NCBI GenBank assembly: GCA_951812925.1
Contig: OX638368.1
Coordinates: 76,180,909-76,244,908 of the forward strand
DNA from: Calliopum simillimum
Taxonomy: Eukaryota > Arthropoda > Insecta > Diptera > Lauxaniidae
Length of the DNA stretch: 64,000 nucleotides
Reading direction: 5' to 3'
This document shows positions 21,200-32,356 of this stretch, one piece after another (position 1 is the stretch's first letter; the number at the start of each line of letters is the position of its first letter). Position numbers and translations under genes: made by a program. The notes beneath the pieces were generated by a model. It saw only the letters and a list, made by a program, of their open reading frames with translations. It was not told the origin of the DNA and did no database searches.

Positions 21200-21803
21200 A
21201 GTCCGGGAGCCGGCAATACTAAAAGTGCCGTCATCGCGGATTCTGAAATTTTTAATGCAAAATAGTAGTTTACACTAAGACGAATAAGAAAAGCTTGGTC
21301 AGCATGGTTGTAGCCTGGTAGAAATATTTTTAAATGGTTTTTGAATTATTAAATTTTCGGAATGTTTTGCCGTCATCGCGGATTTTGATCAATCTTAATA
21401 TTAATCGATGGTAAATTTCATAACCATTCAGAAAAAATCCGGCCGACGAATTTTTTTTGCCGAAAATGACCGGCAGACCTATTTTAATGGTGGGTACAAT
21501 TTCTCTCTTATCACGGAAATTTGTTTTTTTTTTGTTTTTAATTTACGTGTTTTAATGTCAAATTTAAAAATATCTTGGTATGCGAGCTTAGAAACTGCCG
21601 GAAGTACCCACTGTCGCACCATTCAAATAGGTCTGCCGGTCATTTTCGGCAAAAAAAAATTTCGTCGGCCGAATTTTTTCTGAATGGTTATGAAATTTAC
21701 CATCGATTAATATTAAGATTGATCAAAATCCGCGATGACGGCAAAACACTCCGAAAATTTAATTATTCAAAAACCATTTAAAAATATTTCTACCAGGCTA
21801 TAT
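21200..21803. mobile_element. Foldback element in left arm of the palindrome
   Basis: Arms of about 190 bp (from GCCTGGTAGAAATATTTTTA at 21312 and its inverse ending 21803) enclose a loop near 21506-21596. The phrase TGCCGTCATCGCGGATT occurs once more outside the left arm at about 21226. The matching place in the other palindrome arm (near 33010) lacks it, so the insertion is real. No transposase. The 91-codon frame at 21408-21683 reads through the palindrome and is not a gene. Confidence 0.8.
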
Positions 21804-21963
21804 ATTTGTAAAGCAAATAAGATACTATTTAAGAAAATCGATGGAAAATGTACAAGTTGTATACAATTAATTCATTGATAAATTACTAAAATGCGTTATT
21901 ACCTATTTTTTCATTTTTTTGTAATAAACTGTTCGATAATTTGAAACTTTTCGTAAAACACAT

Positions 21964-22553
21964 GAGAAATCCAAAAAATTCTTAAAGTAGCCGTTAAAAA
22001 AAAGTACCCGTGACTCGTCATTTTTCTCCAGCACGTCAGATTTTTTTTAATCGATTTTTGAAGTTTTTTAATTCACTGTATATGAAAAAAAAAAGAATTA
22101 CCCATTCTTGTGTAAAATTGATGAATCTAACTATATGATCCTTACATCTGAGGTATATCATGTTTTCAGTAAACTTATGCAGGATATTACGAGGAATATT
22201 TTTGTAGACAATTTTAACCCTCTAAAGCCCCCACATGTAGGCCATTTTGACCTAAATGTGGGGGGTCAAAATGACCCACATGTAAGGGTCTTAGAGGGTT
22301 AAAATTTTCTACAAAAATATTCCTCGTAATATCATGCATAAGTTTACTGAAAACATGATATACCTCAGATGTAAGGATCATATAGTTAGATTCATCAATT
22401 TTACACAAGAATGGGTAATTCTTTTTTTTTTCATATACAGTGGATTAAAAAACTTTAAAAATTGATTAAAAAAAAATCTGACGTGCTGGAGATAAACGAC
22501 GAGACACGGGTATTTTTTTTAACGCCAATTTTAAGAATTTTTTGGATTTTCTC
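21964..22553. mobile_element. 590-bp palindromic MITE with TTAACCC core
   Basis: Near-perfect arms of about 250 bp start GAGAAATCCAAAAAATTC and end in the inverse. The palindrome centre (22211-22302) is itself TTAA, CCCTCTAAAGCCCCC, an inner hairpin, GAGGG and TTAA, like a tiny piggyBac-type MITE. The opposite palindrome arm at about 32825-32840 is an empty site. A diverged half copy lies at about 62190-62420. Two 64-codon frames, one per arm, are mirror images and not genes. Confidence 0.85.
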
Positions 22554-23874
22554 GTTAGTGCAGGCAAATTAGGTAAAAACAGGCATTCATTTCTAATTTT
22601 GTTGAACATGCACCGATTTTTATCCGAAAGGGCTCATTTTGTTCGTAATAAAGTTTAGAACAAAACCAACACATTAGTTTTTTCCGGCCTTTCCCCAAAA
22701 TTTCTTTAGTACCCCGTGAACCCTCAAAATCGGATAAATTTAATAAAACTGTTCTAAAATGCTTAAAAATGGAAAGTTATTCTATATTGCTGAATCCAAA
22801 TATGATGTTGGAAAATGAAAAAACTCAAAATGGCGCCCGGAAATCTGCGTACAAACCCATTTTAAGCACCAAAAATGGGAAAAAAATCGTTACAGGGGGT
22901 TTTAGCCTAGAAGTCTTGTTACATTGAATGAATTTATACGGTCGGTATGGGATATTGTTTTTTATACTATAAAAAGTAAAGTTTACCAAAAATTTTTTTG
23001 TGTTTTTGATTTGTTTATTATTTAAGCAATAACTAAAAAAAGTTAATACAACACAAAATTAAAAATATTTGTAACATTTTGCAAACCATTTTTTCTAAAC
23101 TAATTTGAGGTCGCTGAACACGAAAAACTCAATTATTTTTTTTTCCTTGGGGTCGTTCCCGAGTTATTCGATAATTTATATTTTCGAGATTATAGCTTCA
23201 TATACATCAATATATTTATATGACGCCAAGTCCGATCAATTTTATTTTTCCACGTTTACAAAGAGTGATTTATGGCGCTTTTAACAAGTATGCCAATGAT
23301 TATGCTTCGAACAAAATTGACTGAGTTATTGCAGGAAAAAGTTTGAAATTTCACAAATTTTTGAAATTTTTCACATCAACTTCAAATGAAACATTTGGTT
23401 TTTGGTATATCATTTTTTTTAATACTTGTTTTTTAGTAATTTTATTAAATGGCGCATGTAATTGCAAACATTTTAAGCCTATGTTGAGCAAAATCGAATG
23501 AAATTTCCAAAAGATATTAGGGTTTTAGTGCAATAGGGAAATTTCGATTTCTTTCAAAAATGTAGGGTGTCCTATCTGGAGGCTGAAAAATTGGATCTGT
23601 TGACTCAGGCCGAACATTTTGAAAATTCTCACACCTTCCTTATTGCACTAAAACCTTAATATCTTCTGGAAATTTCATTCGATTTTGCTCAACATAGGCT
23701 TAAAATGTTTGCAATTATATGCGCCATTCATGGGCGTACGCAGCTGCCCCCCCCCCCCTAGCTCTAGCTTTAGTAGTTTTTACAACTTTTTATATTAAAG
23801 CCAAATAAAACACGATTTTTTGGACAATAGTTTTTACAAATACACTTTTTTTATCTTTACTATACTATTTACTG

Positions 23875-24290
23875 TTACTGAACAACTAACAAACAAGCTG
23901 CAAGTATTCGTCAACAAATGCTTAAGGCGTATACTAAAGGTTTGGTGGCCTCGCACTATATCAAATGCCGAGCTACATCAAAAATGCAAACAGAAGGCTA
24001 TAGCAAACGAGATCAAGCTGCGCAAATGGGGATGGATTGGTCACACTCCCCGGAAACCACACAGCGAAGTTTGTCGCCAGGCTCTTGGGTGGAATCCACA
24101 AGGCAGTAGAGGACGTGGTAGACCCAAAACCAACTGGAAAAGGTCGTTGGAAAAGGAGATCCAAGAATCGGGAAAATCGTGGCAAGAGATCAAAGTCATC
24201 GCAAGGGATCGTGACAAATGGAGAGATTTCATATTGGCCCTATGCTCCTCCTAGGAGTTAAAGGAGAATACATACATACATACATACATA
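23875..24290 (+). pseudogene. RTE-clade retrotransposon, 3' end
   Basis: The frame ending at 24254 reads LQVFVNKCLRRILKVWWP, then EIKLRKWGWIGHTPRKP, then ALGWNPQGSRGRGRPKTNW, then ARDRDKWRDFILALCSS. This is the conserved C-terminus of RTE-type polyproteins. The 3' tail is a short leader (TCCTAGGAGTTAAAGGAGAA) and a CATA microsatellite at 24266-24290, typical of RTE 3' ends. Only the last 125 or so codons remain. Confidence 0.92.
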
Positions 24291-24419
24291 CTATTTACTT
24301 ATTTAATTGCAAACAATTTGAAAGTAAAATCGGATAATATTTTAAAAAGTTATTGAGGTTTCACTGAAGTAGGGCTATTCGTTTTTTTATCGTAAAAATA
24401 AACAGGTACAAAACAATGT

Positions 24420-25080
24420 TTTTTGCTCATAACTTTTTTTTCTTCTAAGAAGGGATACCCAAAGCTGCTTAAAACTAAAGACTATGTTTTTGCAAAAAAT
24501 GCTGCGTTAAAAAATTCAAAATTTTTTGTGCAGGTAGTATAGATAATATCCGGTTCCAAAAGTCGCTTTTTTATGTTTTTCAATTACGTGGTCGGAAAAG
24601 CATTCGTTTACTCAAAAGGAAGGCTCTTACGAATAAAATGTATAAGGCTTAAAATGCTTAAAATCGTTCAAAATATCAAAGTATTTCATAAATTTTTTCA
24701 GACCTTTTTTAACTTTTCAAAAATTGGTCAAAGAAAAAGAAAAAAAAAATTCCAAAAACTCTAAAAAAATTCACACGTGCACTTTGTACGATTATAAGCA
24801 TTTTAAACATTATACAATTCTTTTGCTTCATAAAAATCGACCCAGTTTATTGTACCTGTTTATTTTTCCGCCAAAAAATGCCTTATTCAAAGAAAAAAAG
24901 TTTAAAAAAATTCCAAAAAAATCACACGTATTGCTTGAACTATTCTAAGCATTTTATGCCTTGTACACTTTTTTCGTAAGATGCTTTCCTCTTGAGTAAA
25001 AAAAGATTTTTGCCTTCCGCGCGTTCAAAAGCCAAAAACTCCCATTTAGCGTCCGAATCCCATATTGAGTCATATTTAGG
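24420..25080. repeat. Foldback-family sequence inside the hAT element
   Basis: Contains AAGATGCTTTCCTCTTGAG, a Phe-rich AAAAAAAGATTTTTGCCTTC block and GCGTTCAAAAGCCAAAAAC, the same phrases as 48650-48750 and 49850-49930. Nothing here looks coding; AT-rich frames of 60-75 codons are chance. Confidence 0.6.
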
Positions 25081-25619
25081 AAATTAAGCTTCGTACCATT
25101 TTTCTGTATGACAAAACGAATATTCCACTTTAAGAATTTTTATATTTCGATGGAAATTGCGATTTGTGGGTGGTTTTGAACATGGAGTTCCCAGTGTGCG
25201 GCTCCTCCTTGGAGTCAGCGACCTCAAATTAGTTTAGAAATGTGATATATATTTAAAAGATAATATACCTATGCAAATTTTTATTTAGAAAGTTATCTAA
25301 GTACCTTCATACGTTATTATGAACTTTTATTTAATATTTTAGTGCACAAAAATATACACTCTTACATTGAAATTTCTCAAAAAAAAAAAGGTTAGCAAAA
25401 TAAAAAAAAAAAAGAAAGCAAAATTTGAGTTTGGCCCCCCCCTAGATGAAATCCTGCGTTCGCCCTTGGCGCCATTTAATAAAATTACTAAAAAATAAGT
25501 ATTAAAAAAAATTATATGCCAAAAACCAAATGTTTCATTTGAAGTTGATGTGAAAAATTTCAAAAATTTGTGAAATTTCACACTTTTTTCTGCTATTACT
25601 CAGCCAATTTTGTTCGAAG

Positions 25620-25870
25620 TGTGGTGTCCCACATATACACCTCAACATAAAAACCTTTCAGTTAAATTTTTGAAAATTTTAATTTGAATCTGAGTTTTCT
25701 TATTTTTAAAAAAATTAAAATTTTACCTTTGTCAATATTTTTTCATCAGATATAAAAAATAGTTTCAATGATAATGTTGTTTTTCTTCTTCAAATAAAAT
25801 GTAAAATAAAACCCAATTTTAAAATAAAATAAAATACAATAAAAATATAAGAAGTTTTCAACACACTTCA
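25620..25870 (+). repeat. Gypsy 5' LTR (putative) followed by primer site
   Basis: The LTR would begin TGTGGTGTCCCACA, exactly where the host palindrome match stops, and end CACACTTCA before TGGCGATCCTGCG at 25873. A TGG-initial primer site two bases after the LTR is standard. With no second LTR in the window, the exact ends are inferred. Confidence 0.65.
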
Positions 25871-25872
25871 AC

Positions 25873-26010
25873 TGGCGATCCTGCGTCGAACCATACAAAA
25901 AAAACGATCCAAGAATTCCTGCATCGAACCAAAAAAAAGAAAAAAAATTATCCTGCATCGAATCAAAAAAATTATCCTGCGTCGAACCAAGAATTCCTGC
26001 ATCAAATTAA
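25873..26010 (+). repeat. Tandem leader motif derived from the primer-site region
   Basis: TCCTGCGTCGAACCA, next to the primer site, recurs in the leader as about four further variants (TTCCTGCATCGAACC, TATCCTGCATCGAATC, TATCCTGCGTCGAACC, TTCCTGCATCAAAT) spaced 25-40 bp apart. Confidence 0.7.
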
Positions 26011-26419
26011 TAAAAAACAAAAAGAAATAATTCAACATTTGGTGGTTTATTTTTTAAAAAGAAATCCAATAAAATAACCAAACATAACATAATTCACTAA
26101 TAATTTGAAAACACAACAACAATTAATGGTCTCTTCCCACCTCAACAATTTATGATCTCTTCCCATCTCAACAATTTATGGTCTCTACTCAACCTTTTTA
26201 CGATAAGTAATTTATAATAATAATATCTTAATTTTAACATTCTTTTCCAGGTCATTTTAAAAATTTCAAAAATTAAAATCCTTGTATAACGATTAATATA
26301 ATTTAATCGTCATACATCGATAGGCACAACACGTCACTAGGTACACATACTTACACAAACACAAATTTATTATAATTTTTACACATAATTATTATTTTTA
26401 CACTAATTTTCATAACGAA

Positions 26420-27392
26420 TCTTGCAAGAACTATTCCTCCTCGTCTCTCAGCTAATAACGAATATCTTACTCCTTCTCATCACGGAGAAGGAGATTCCCT
26501 AATTAGTTTAGAAGCACTTATTAATCCTTTTGAAAATATTCCAAATCCCGAAATTCATGCCGCAACTGTGAAATTACCACAATTTTGGACAAATTGTCCA
26601 GAAGCCTGGTTTGTTCATGCGGACATCCAGTTTGCCTCTAAATCCATCACTGTGGATAAAACCAAATACGAACATTTAATCACAGTATTACCACAAGAAG
26701 TAATTATGACAGTGCTTGATTATATTCAATCTCCACCCACAAATCACTTATATGATGGACTCAAAAAAGTATTGATTGAACGTCACACTTTGAGCGAGAC
26801 TAAAAGAATTGATAAAATTCTAACTGATTCCGAAATTGGAGACCAAAAACCGTCTCAATTTTATAGATCTTTAAAATTATCTGCAGGTACCTCCATCCAA
26901 CCAGAATTTCTTTTCAAATTATGGTTGAGAAAACTTCCCGAAAGCCTGAATATCGCTTTGACAGGCTCGAATCACACGAGTACTGAAGAACTTTTGAACT
27001 TAGTAGACAAACTCTGAGAAGTTATGAATGATCATGAGATCTCAGTTTTAAATAATAATTATCAAAAACCAACTACATCTTCACATTCAGTAGAGCTTGC
27101 GAATTTTATGCAAGTGTTTAGTCAAACTACTTCCAAGCTTCTTGAATCCTTCCAAAAACTAACATAAGAAGTTGAAGAGCTAAGGTCAGAACGTAATAGT
27201 AGACAACTATTTCGTCCTGTTAACAATTTCGTAAGAACCAATAATCATAATTCAAGGTCACGAGGTAGATCACACTCGAGAAATCTATCTAGAGATACTT
27301 CCAAATGGTTGTGTCGGTACCATTATAAATTTGGTAAAGACGCTAAGAAATGCGAACAACCATGTTCTTATACACAAGACTTAGCAAAAAAC
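26420..27392 (+). pseudogene. Gypsy (CsRn1-like) gag
   Basis: An open stretch begins about 26400 without an obvious ATG and passes SANNEYLTPSHHGEGD to VKLPQFWTNCPEAWFVHAD, a signature of CsRn1-type gag. KPSQFYRSLKLSAG and LRKLPESLNIAL follow. Stops fall near 27015 and 27163. The last segment carries a basic Arg/Ser region and the finger WLCRYHYKFGKDAKKCEQPC, matching the C-x3-H-x-FG-x-A-x2-C-x2-PC type of this clade. Confidence 0.85.
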
Positions 27393-27954
27393 TAGATGAT
27401 TCTATTATCGCGACGACAGATAATGGACCGATAACATTTACACGTCGTCTTTTCATACACGATCCCACCAACAAAATTAACTTTCTAATCGATAGTGGTG
27501 CGGAAGTTTCTGTTTTACCATCCTCAAAATTCAAAAAATCAAAAACAACATCTGATTTAATTTTAACAGCTGCTAATGGCTCCAGCATTAAAACTATTGG
27601 AAAACAACATTTAACACTTAACCTTGAACTTAGAAGATATTTACCTTTCACTTTCATTATTGCTGACATTTCAAAACCAATAATTACTGCAGATTTTTTA
27701 ACAATATATGGACTATTAGTCGATCTAAAAAACAAACGACTAATAGACCCATTAACAAAAATCTCCATCAATGCCTTTTCCGCATACACTGAAACTTCTC
27801 TTCCTAAATTATATACACTAGACAGAATATACACACAACTACTTAAAAAATTTCCATCTTTAACATCAGAACCAAACTATACAACACCAGTTAAACACAA
27901 GACTGTTCATCATATTGTAACAGAAGGACATCTACCATTTACACGACCACGACG
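27350..27954 (+). pseudogene. Gypsy aspartic protease and start of RT
   Basis: The frame contains the active site NFLIDSGAEVSVLP, then TIGKQHLTLNL and FTFIIADISKPIITADFL, standard for Gypsy proteases, and ends in the region leading to RT (HHIVTEGHLPFTRPRR). The Transib MITE starts at 27955. The antisense 163-codon frame here is a shadow. Confidence 0.88.
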
Positions 27955-28828
27955 CACACTGCGTTGGCTAGTGGGCAAAAATCAAAATTTTTTGTGACTC
28001 GAAACTTAATAATATTGGTATCAATCGACAGGTAATTGTATCAATAAAATAAAAACAAAATATTTAGGGGAAAAACTCAGTTTTGGCTACGCTGTGACAC
28101 TTCAAAGTTGAGATATTTTTCAAAAAAATGCATGTTATATTCATTTCGTTTTGGGTTCTCTTAGACAAATAATTATCAAAAATTTGTCTTTTGATTAAAC
28201 TAAGCGAAGTAAAGTTTTTTATTATAAATAATATTTGAGTAAATAAATAAAACTAAAAAATTTTGGAAAAAATATTATTTGATGTATATTGTAGTGATTT
28301 TAATACACGATATTATCAAATGAAAAACTTCAGAAATTGACAAATTTCGATGAAAAAAAAAAACAAATCTTATAAAAATAAGTACCGTTTTTTTTCTTAA
28401 TCTACTAGTTCGAATTCTATATAATCAAGAACTGCAAATAACTTTTCCTACTTCGTCCTACAAATATTTTTTTTCTGTTTTTAAAAAATGCTTAAAACGA
28501 AAAATTTGCAAGAAATATAAAATTTATGTTGAAAATTTTTTTTTTTGTTTTTATGAACACAAATGGTCTCACAAGTACAAAAAACATTATTTCTACTACG
28601 TACATTTCATTTGTTCACATTAAACATTACTTTTTTATCATCGTTATATATGGACCTTAAGAAAATCGTCCTAAATACCTGGTTTTTAGCAAAACTATAA
28701 AGTTTGCAACAAATCTGAGATCATTTTTGAGCTCAGCGACCCCAAATTACTTATAGTACCAAATTTCATCGATATCCAACCACTCCTTCTATTTTTGACC
28801 ATTGCTTGTATGGGCTCAACGCACTGTG
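27955..28828. mobile_element. Non-autonomous Transib element
   Basis: 874 bp between two copies of CGACG (27950-27954 and 28829-28833). Termini are CACACTGCGTTGGCT and the inverse of CACAGTGCGTTGAGCC. Transib elements are known for CAC-initial termini and 5-bp CGNCG duplications; both are met. No transposase. The Gypsy reading frame resumes after it at about 28840. Confidence 0.88.
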
Positions 28829-28839
28829 CGACGCCTTGA

Positions 28840-29946
28840 TTTACCAAAAATTAAGATAGAAAAAAATGAATTTGATTTTTTGGTATGCTGACAATCTGAT
28901 TCTCAAACATCATCTCCATTACATTTAGTACCAAAACCTGACCCAAACGACTGGCGTCCATGTGGAGATTACAGACGACTAAACGCCATAACAGTTCCAG
29001 ACCGATATCCACTTCCACACATACACGATTTCTCAATGAATTTACACAACACTAACATTTATTCAAAATTAGACTTGGTGAGAGCTTACCACCAAATTCC
29101 AATGGCACCTAATGATGTTTTCAAAACAGCCATTACTACACCTTTTGGAATGTTCGAGTTTCTCCGAATGCCCTTCGGATTGAGAAACTCAGCTCAAACA
29201 TTCCAAAGATTTATTCATAAAGTACTACAAGGATTAGACTTCATTTTCGTTTACTTTGATGACATTCTTATTGCTAGTGAATCAGAAAAACAACACATCA
29301 AACATCTTATACAAGTTTTCCAGAGACTTACAGATTACGGTTTAAATATCAAACCAAACAAATGCGTCTTCGGTGTAGACAACATAAATTTCTTAAGTTA
29401 CAATATCTCCAGTGACGGCATCAAGCCAACTACAGAAAGAATAAACTGAATTCAGAAATATCCACAACCCAACACGGTTAAACAAATGCAAAAATTTATA
29501 GGAATGACAAATTACTATCACAGGTGCATCCCAAAACTCGCACACATGCTTGGTCCCATTTACACCATGGACGCTTCAAAAACAAGAGAAAAAAAACTCA
29601 AATGGTCAGATCACACTTCACAAGCATTCACAACAATCAAAGATAGTTTCGCAAAGCAAACACTACTTAATCATATTAATAGTAATGCGGAATTATCAAT
29701 TGCTGTGGATGCATCACACACTGCAATTGGTGGTGTATTACAACAGAAACTAAACAATAAACTAGAACCAATAGCCTTTTTCTCAAAAAAATTATCACCT
29801 ACAGAACTCAAAGACAGCACATTTGACGGAGAACTTCTAGCAATTTACTTAACAATCAAACACTTTAGACACTTTCTAGAAGGAAACGATTTCACAGTAT
29901 ACACGGACCATAAACCGTTAACTACAGTATTACATTCGAAAACTTA
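28840..29946 (+). pseudogene. Gypsy reverse transcriptase and RNase H
   Basis: RT blocks in order: [52 protein letters not shown], and the catalytic box [12 protein letters not shown] stop lies at about 29447. RNase H begins near 29690 (LSIAVDASHTAIGGVL) and includes STFDGELLAIYLTIKHFRHF and VYTDHKPLTTVL before a stop at 29945. Apart from these breaks the domain looks well conserved, so the element is younger than its surroundings. Confidence 0.92.
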
Positions 29947-31060
29947 ACGAAGCCCAAGACAAACACGACATCTCGAATACATTTCACATTTCACCAACAA
30001 AATAATTCATGTCAATGGAAAAGACAATATAATAACAGACACACTTTCAAGAATTGAATTAGATGCATTTAAGTCACCAGACATTGATTTTAAATCTTTA
30101 TATACAGAACAAACAAAAGACACAGAACTAAAAGACATTGTTAACAAAAATATTTACAAATTAGAACACATAGATATACCATTCCTCAATATTAAGATTT
30201 GGTGTGAACACTCGACAAACAATACACGTCCCTACATTCCTACAACTTTACGTTACAAGATATTCGAACAACTTCACAATATTTCACACCCAGGAACCCG
30301 AGCTTCAAGAAAATTGATCACACAACACTATTTCTGGCCTAACATGAATACACACATAAACAATTGGTCTCAAGCATGTCTTAATTGCCAAAAAGCAAAA
30401 GTACAAAGACATACTAAATCGACTCCACAAAGGATTGACATACCAAAAGGACGTTTCAAACATATACACGTAGACTTGGTTGGTCCATTTCCTCCTTCAA
30501 ATGATCACAGATACCTATGAACTATTATAGATAGAAATACTCGTTGGCCTGAAATATACCCTCTTAAGAATTCTGAAACATCATCAATTGTTAACACGCT
30601 TTTCCGAGAATATATTCCTCGGTTGGTTTGTCCACTTGAAATTACTTCTGATCGTGGACCTCAATTTACTTCTCATACCTTTAAGCAATTCATTAAGAAT
30701 ATTGGAAGCCGACACATTATGACATCAGCATATCATCCACAAGCTAACGGAATGGTAGAAAGATTACACAGGCAAATTAAAGCTTCATTAATGGCAACTG
30801 GTTCTCAGAAATCATGGTTTTCGGAGTTACCGCTAGTTCTTTTAAGAATAAGATCTTATGTCAAGGAAGATATCAAAGCTTCTCCTGCAGAAATGGTTTT
30901 TGGTCAACCGCTTCGGTTACCACAACAGTTGATCGTTAGAAAAAATCAATCTTTTAATGAATCAGAAGTTTTAGTCAAACTCAAAGAAAACAATAATAAT
31001 ACTCAATCTATTATTTCCAATCACAATACTACCTTCCAACAATATATACCCACGGTGTAA
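29947..31060 (+). pseudogene. Gypsy integrase
   Basis: In a shifted frame the RNase H tail (RQTRHLEYISHFT) leads to the zinc domain (LHNISHPGTRAS, then CLNCQKAKVQ) and the catalytic residues: HVDLVGPFPP, LEITSDRGPQF and ANGMVERLHRQIK. A stop interrupts at about 30518. The frame ends at 31060, a few bases before the foldback at 31066. The C-terminal tail is lost or interrupted. Confidence 0.92.
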
Positions 31061-31065
31061 CTTAA

Positions 31066-32356
31066 CCCGTTCTAAATCGGACGTCGTAGCACATCAAATT
31101 TTTTTCTAGATTCTGTTTACTTATCGTTCAAATGATGTATAAAAAAATTTTCACTCGTGACTCCTCGACTAAATTTTGAGATAATCGCTTTTCCAATTGG
31201 GGCATTTTCACATACAAAAAGAAAAAAAAATTTTTTTTAACTACATTAAACAAAAATTAAAATAATCACAATCGATGTGTTTTGCGATGCTAAACGCAAA
31301 TCCAACCTCAGAATTGCTCTATCGTGTATAGTTTATGAGATATTGTAACCTAAAGACCAAAAAAATTAGTTTTTTGCCATTTTTTGAAGCCATATAACTA
31401 TGTAACATATCATTTGTTCGTCAAATGTGGCTTAAATACTTGAAAGTCCCAATCTTTTCCTTTAAAACCTAATTTAAATTATATTTATATCTTCTTGCTT
31501 CTAAGAGATATCGTAGACCGAAATATTGTCAAAACGGGTTTTTTGCACTTTTGTGTCTTTTTAGGTTAGGATATCGTTGAAGAAAAAAAAGATATCAACA
31601 TAATTTAAATTAGGTTTTAAATGCAAAGATTAGGACTTTAAAGTTGTTTACCAGATTTAACGAAATTAAAATTTCTTTCACATTTTAAACATGTTCAACG
31701 AACCTACTACTTCTAAATTCAGCCGTTTGACACCCCGAGTGTTGTTGTTACGTGCATGGCATACGGCTGAATTTTTAAATGGTCGGTTCGTTGAACATGT
31801 TTAAAATGTGAAAGAAATTTTAATTTCGTTAAATCTGGTAAACAACTTTAAAGTCCTAATCTTTGCCTTTAAAACCTAATTTAAATTATGTTGATATCTT
31901 TTTTTTCCTCAACGATATCCTAACCTAAAAAGACACAAAAGTGCAAAAAACCCGTTTTGACAATATTTCGGTCTACGATATCTCTTAGAAGCAAGAAGAT
32001 ATAAATATAATTTAAATTAGATTTTAAAGGAAAAGATTGGGGCTTTCAAGTATTTAAGCCACATTTGACGAACAAATGATATGTTATATAGTTATATAGC
32101 TTCAAAAAATGGCAAAAAACTACTTTTTTTGGTCTTTAGGTTACAATATCTCATAAACTATACACGATAGAGCAATTCTGAGGTTGGATTTGCGTTTAGC
32201 ATTGCAAAACACATCGATTGTGATTATTTTAATTTTTGTTTAATGTAGTTAAAAAAATTTTTTTTTTCTTTTTGTATGGGAAAATGCCCCAATTGGAAAA
32301 GCGATTATCTCAAAATTTAGTCGAGGAGTCACGAGTGAAAATTTTTTTATACATCA
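31066..32356. mobile_element. piggyBac-type foldback element, right end truncated
   Basis: Arms of about 600 bp are near-perfect inverses around a loop at about 31736-31784. The left end is TTAA followed by CCCGTTCTAAATCGG. The right arm stops about 70 bp short, at TTTTATACATCAT. A half copy at 43145-43504 keeps the intact end with TTAA. CCC-initial termini at TTAA sites point to piggyBac. No transposase. Confidence 0.82.

Larger units (their letters stand above)
23729..25468. mobile_element. hAT-like element with 8-bp target duplication
   Basis: The 8-mer GCGCCATT flanks both ends (23721-23728 and 25469-25476). Termini are CATGGGCGTACGCAG and the inverse of CAAGGGCGAACGCAG, 13 of 15 matching. 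Runs of C follow inside both ends. An 8-bp duplication and a CA..GGGCG start fit hAT. No transposase is visible; the interior holds an RTE fragment and sequence related to the foldbacks at 48018-50271. Confidence 0.8.
25620..31065 (+). mobile_element. Ty3/Gypsy element, CsRn1-like, lacking its 3' LTR
   Basis: A putative 5' LTR (25620-25870) and primer site lead into gag, protease, RT, RNase H and integrase, the Gypsy order. The gag pattern and the unusual zinc finger resemble the CsRn1 clade. A Transib MITE interrupts pol at 27955-28828. The right end, including the 3' LTR, is missing: a piggyBac-type foldback begins at 31066 and sequence beyond it returns to the host palindrome. Several stops make it inactive. 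Confidence 0.85.

Noticed and set aside
21408..21683. 91-codon frame in the palindromic foldback
   Set aside because: It crosses both arms and the loop; the inverse repeat explains its length.
22108..22408. Two near-identical 64-codon frames on opposite strands
   Set aside because: They are mirror images caused by the palindrome, not evidence of selection.
27343..27834. 163-codon minus-strand frame
   Set aside because: Shadow of the Gypsy protease frame on the plus strand.
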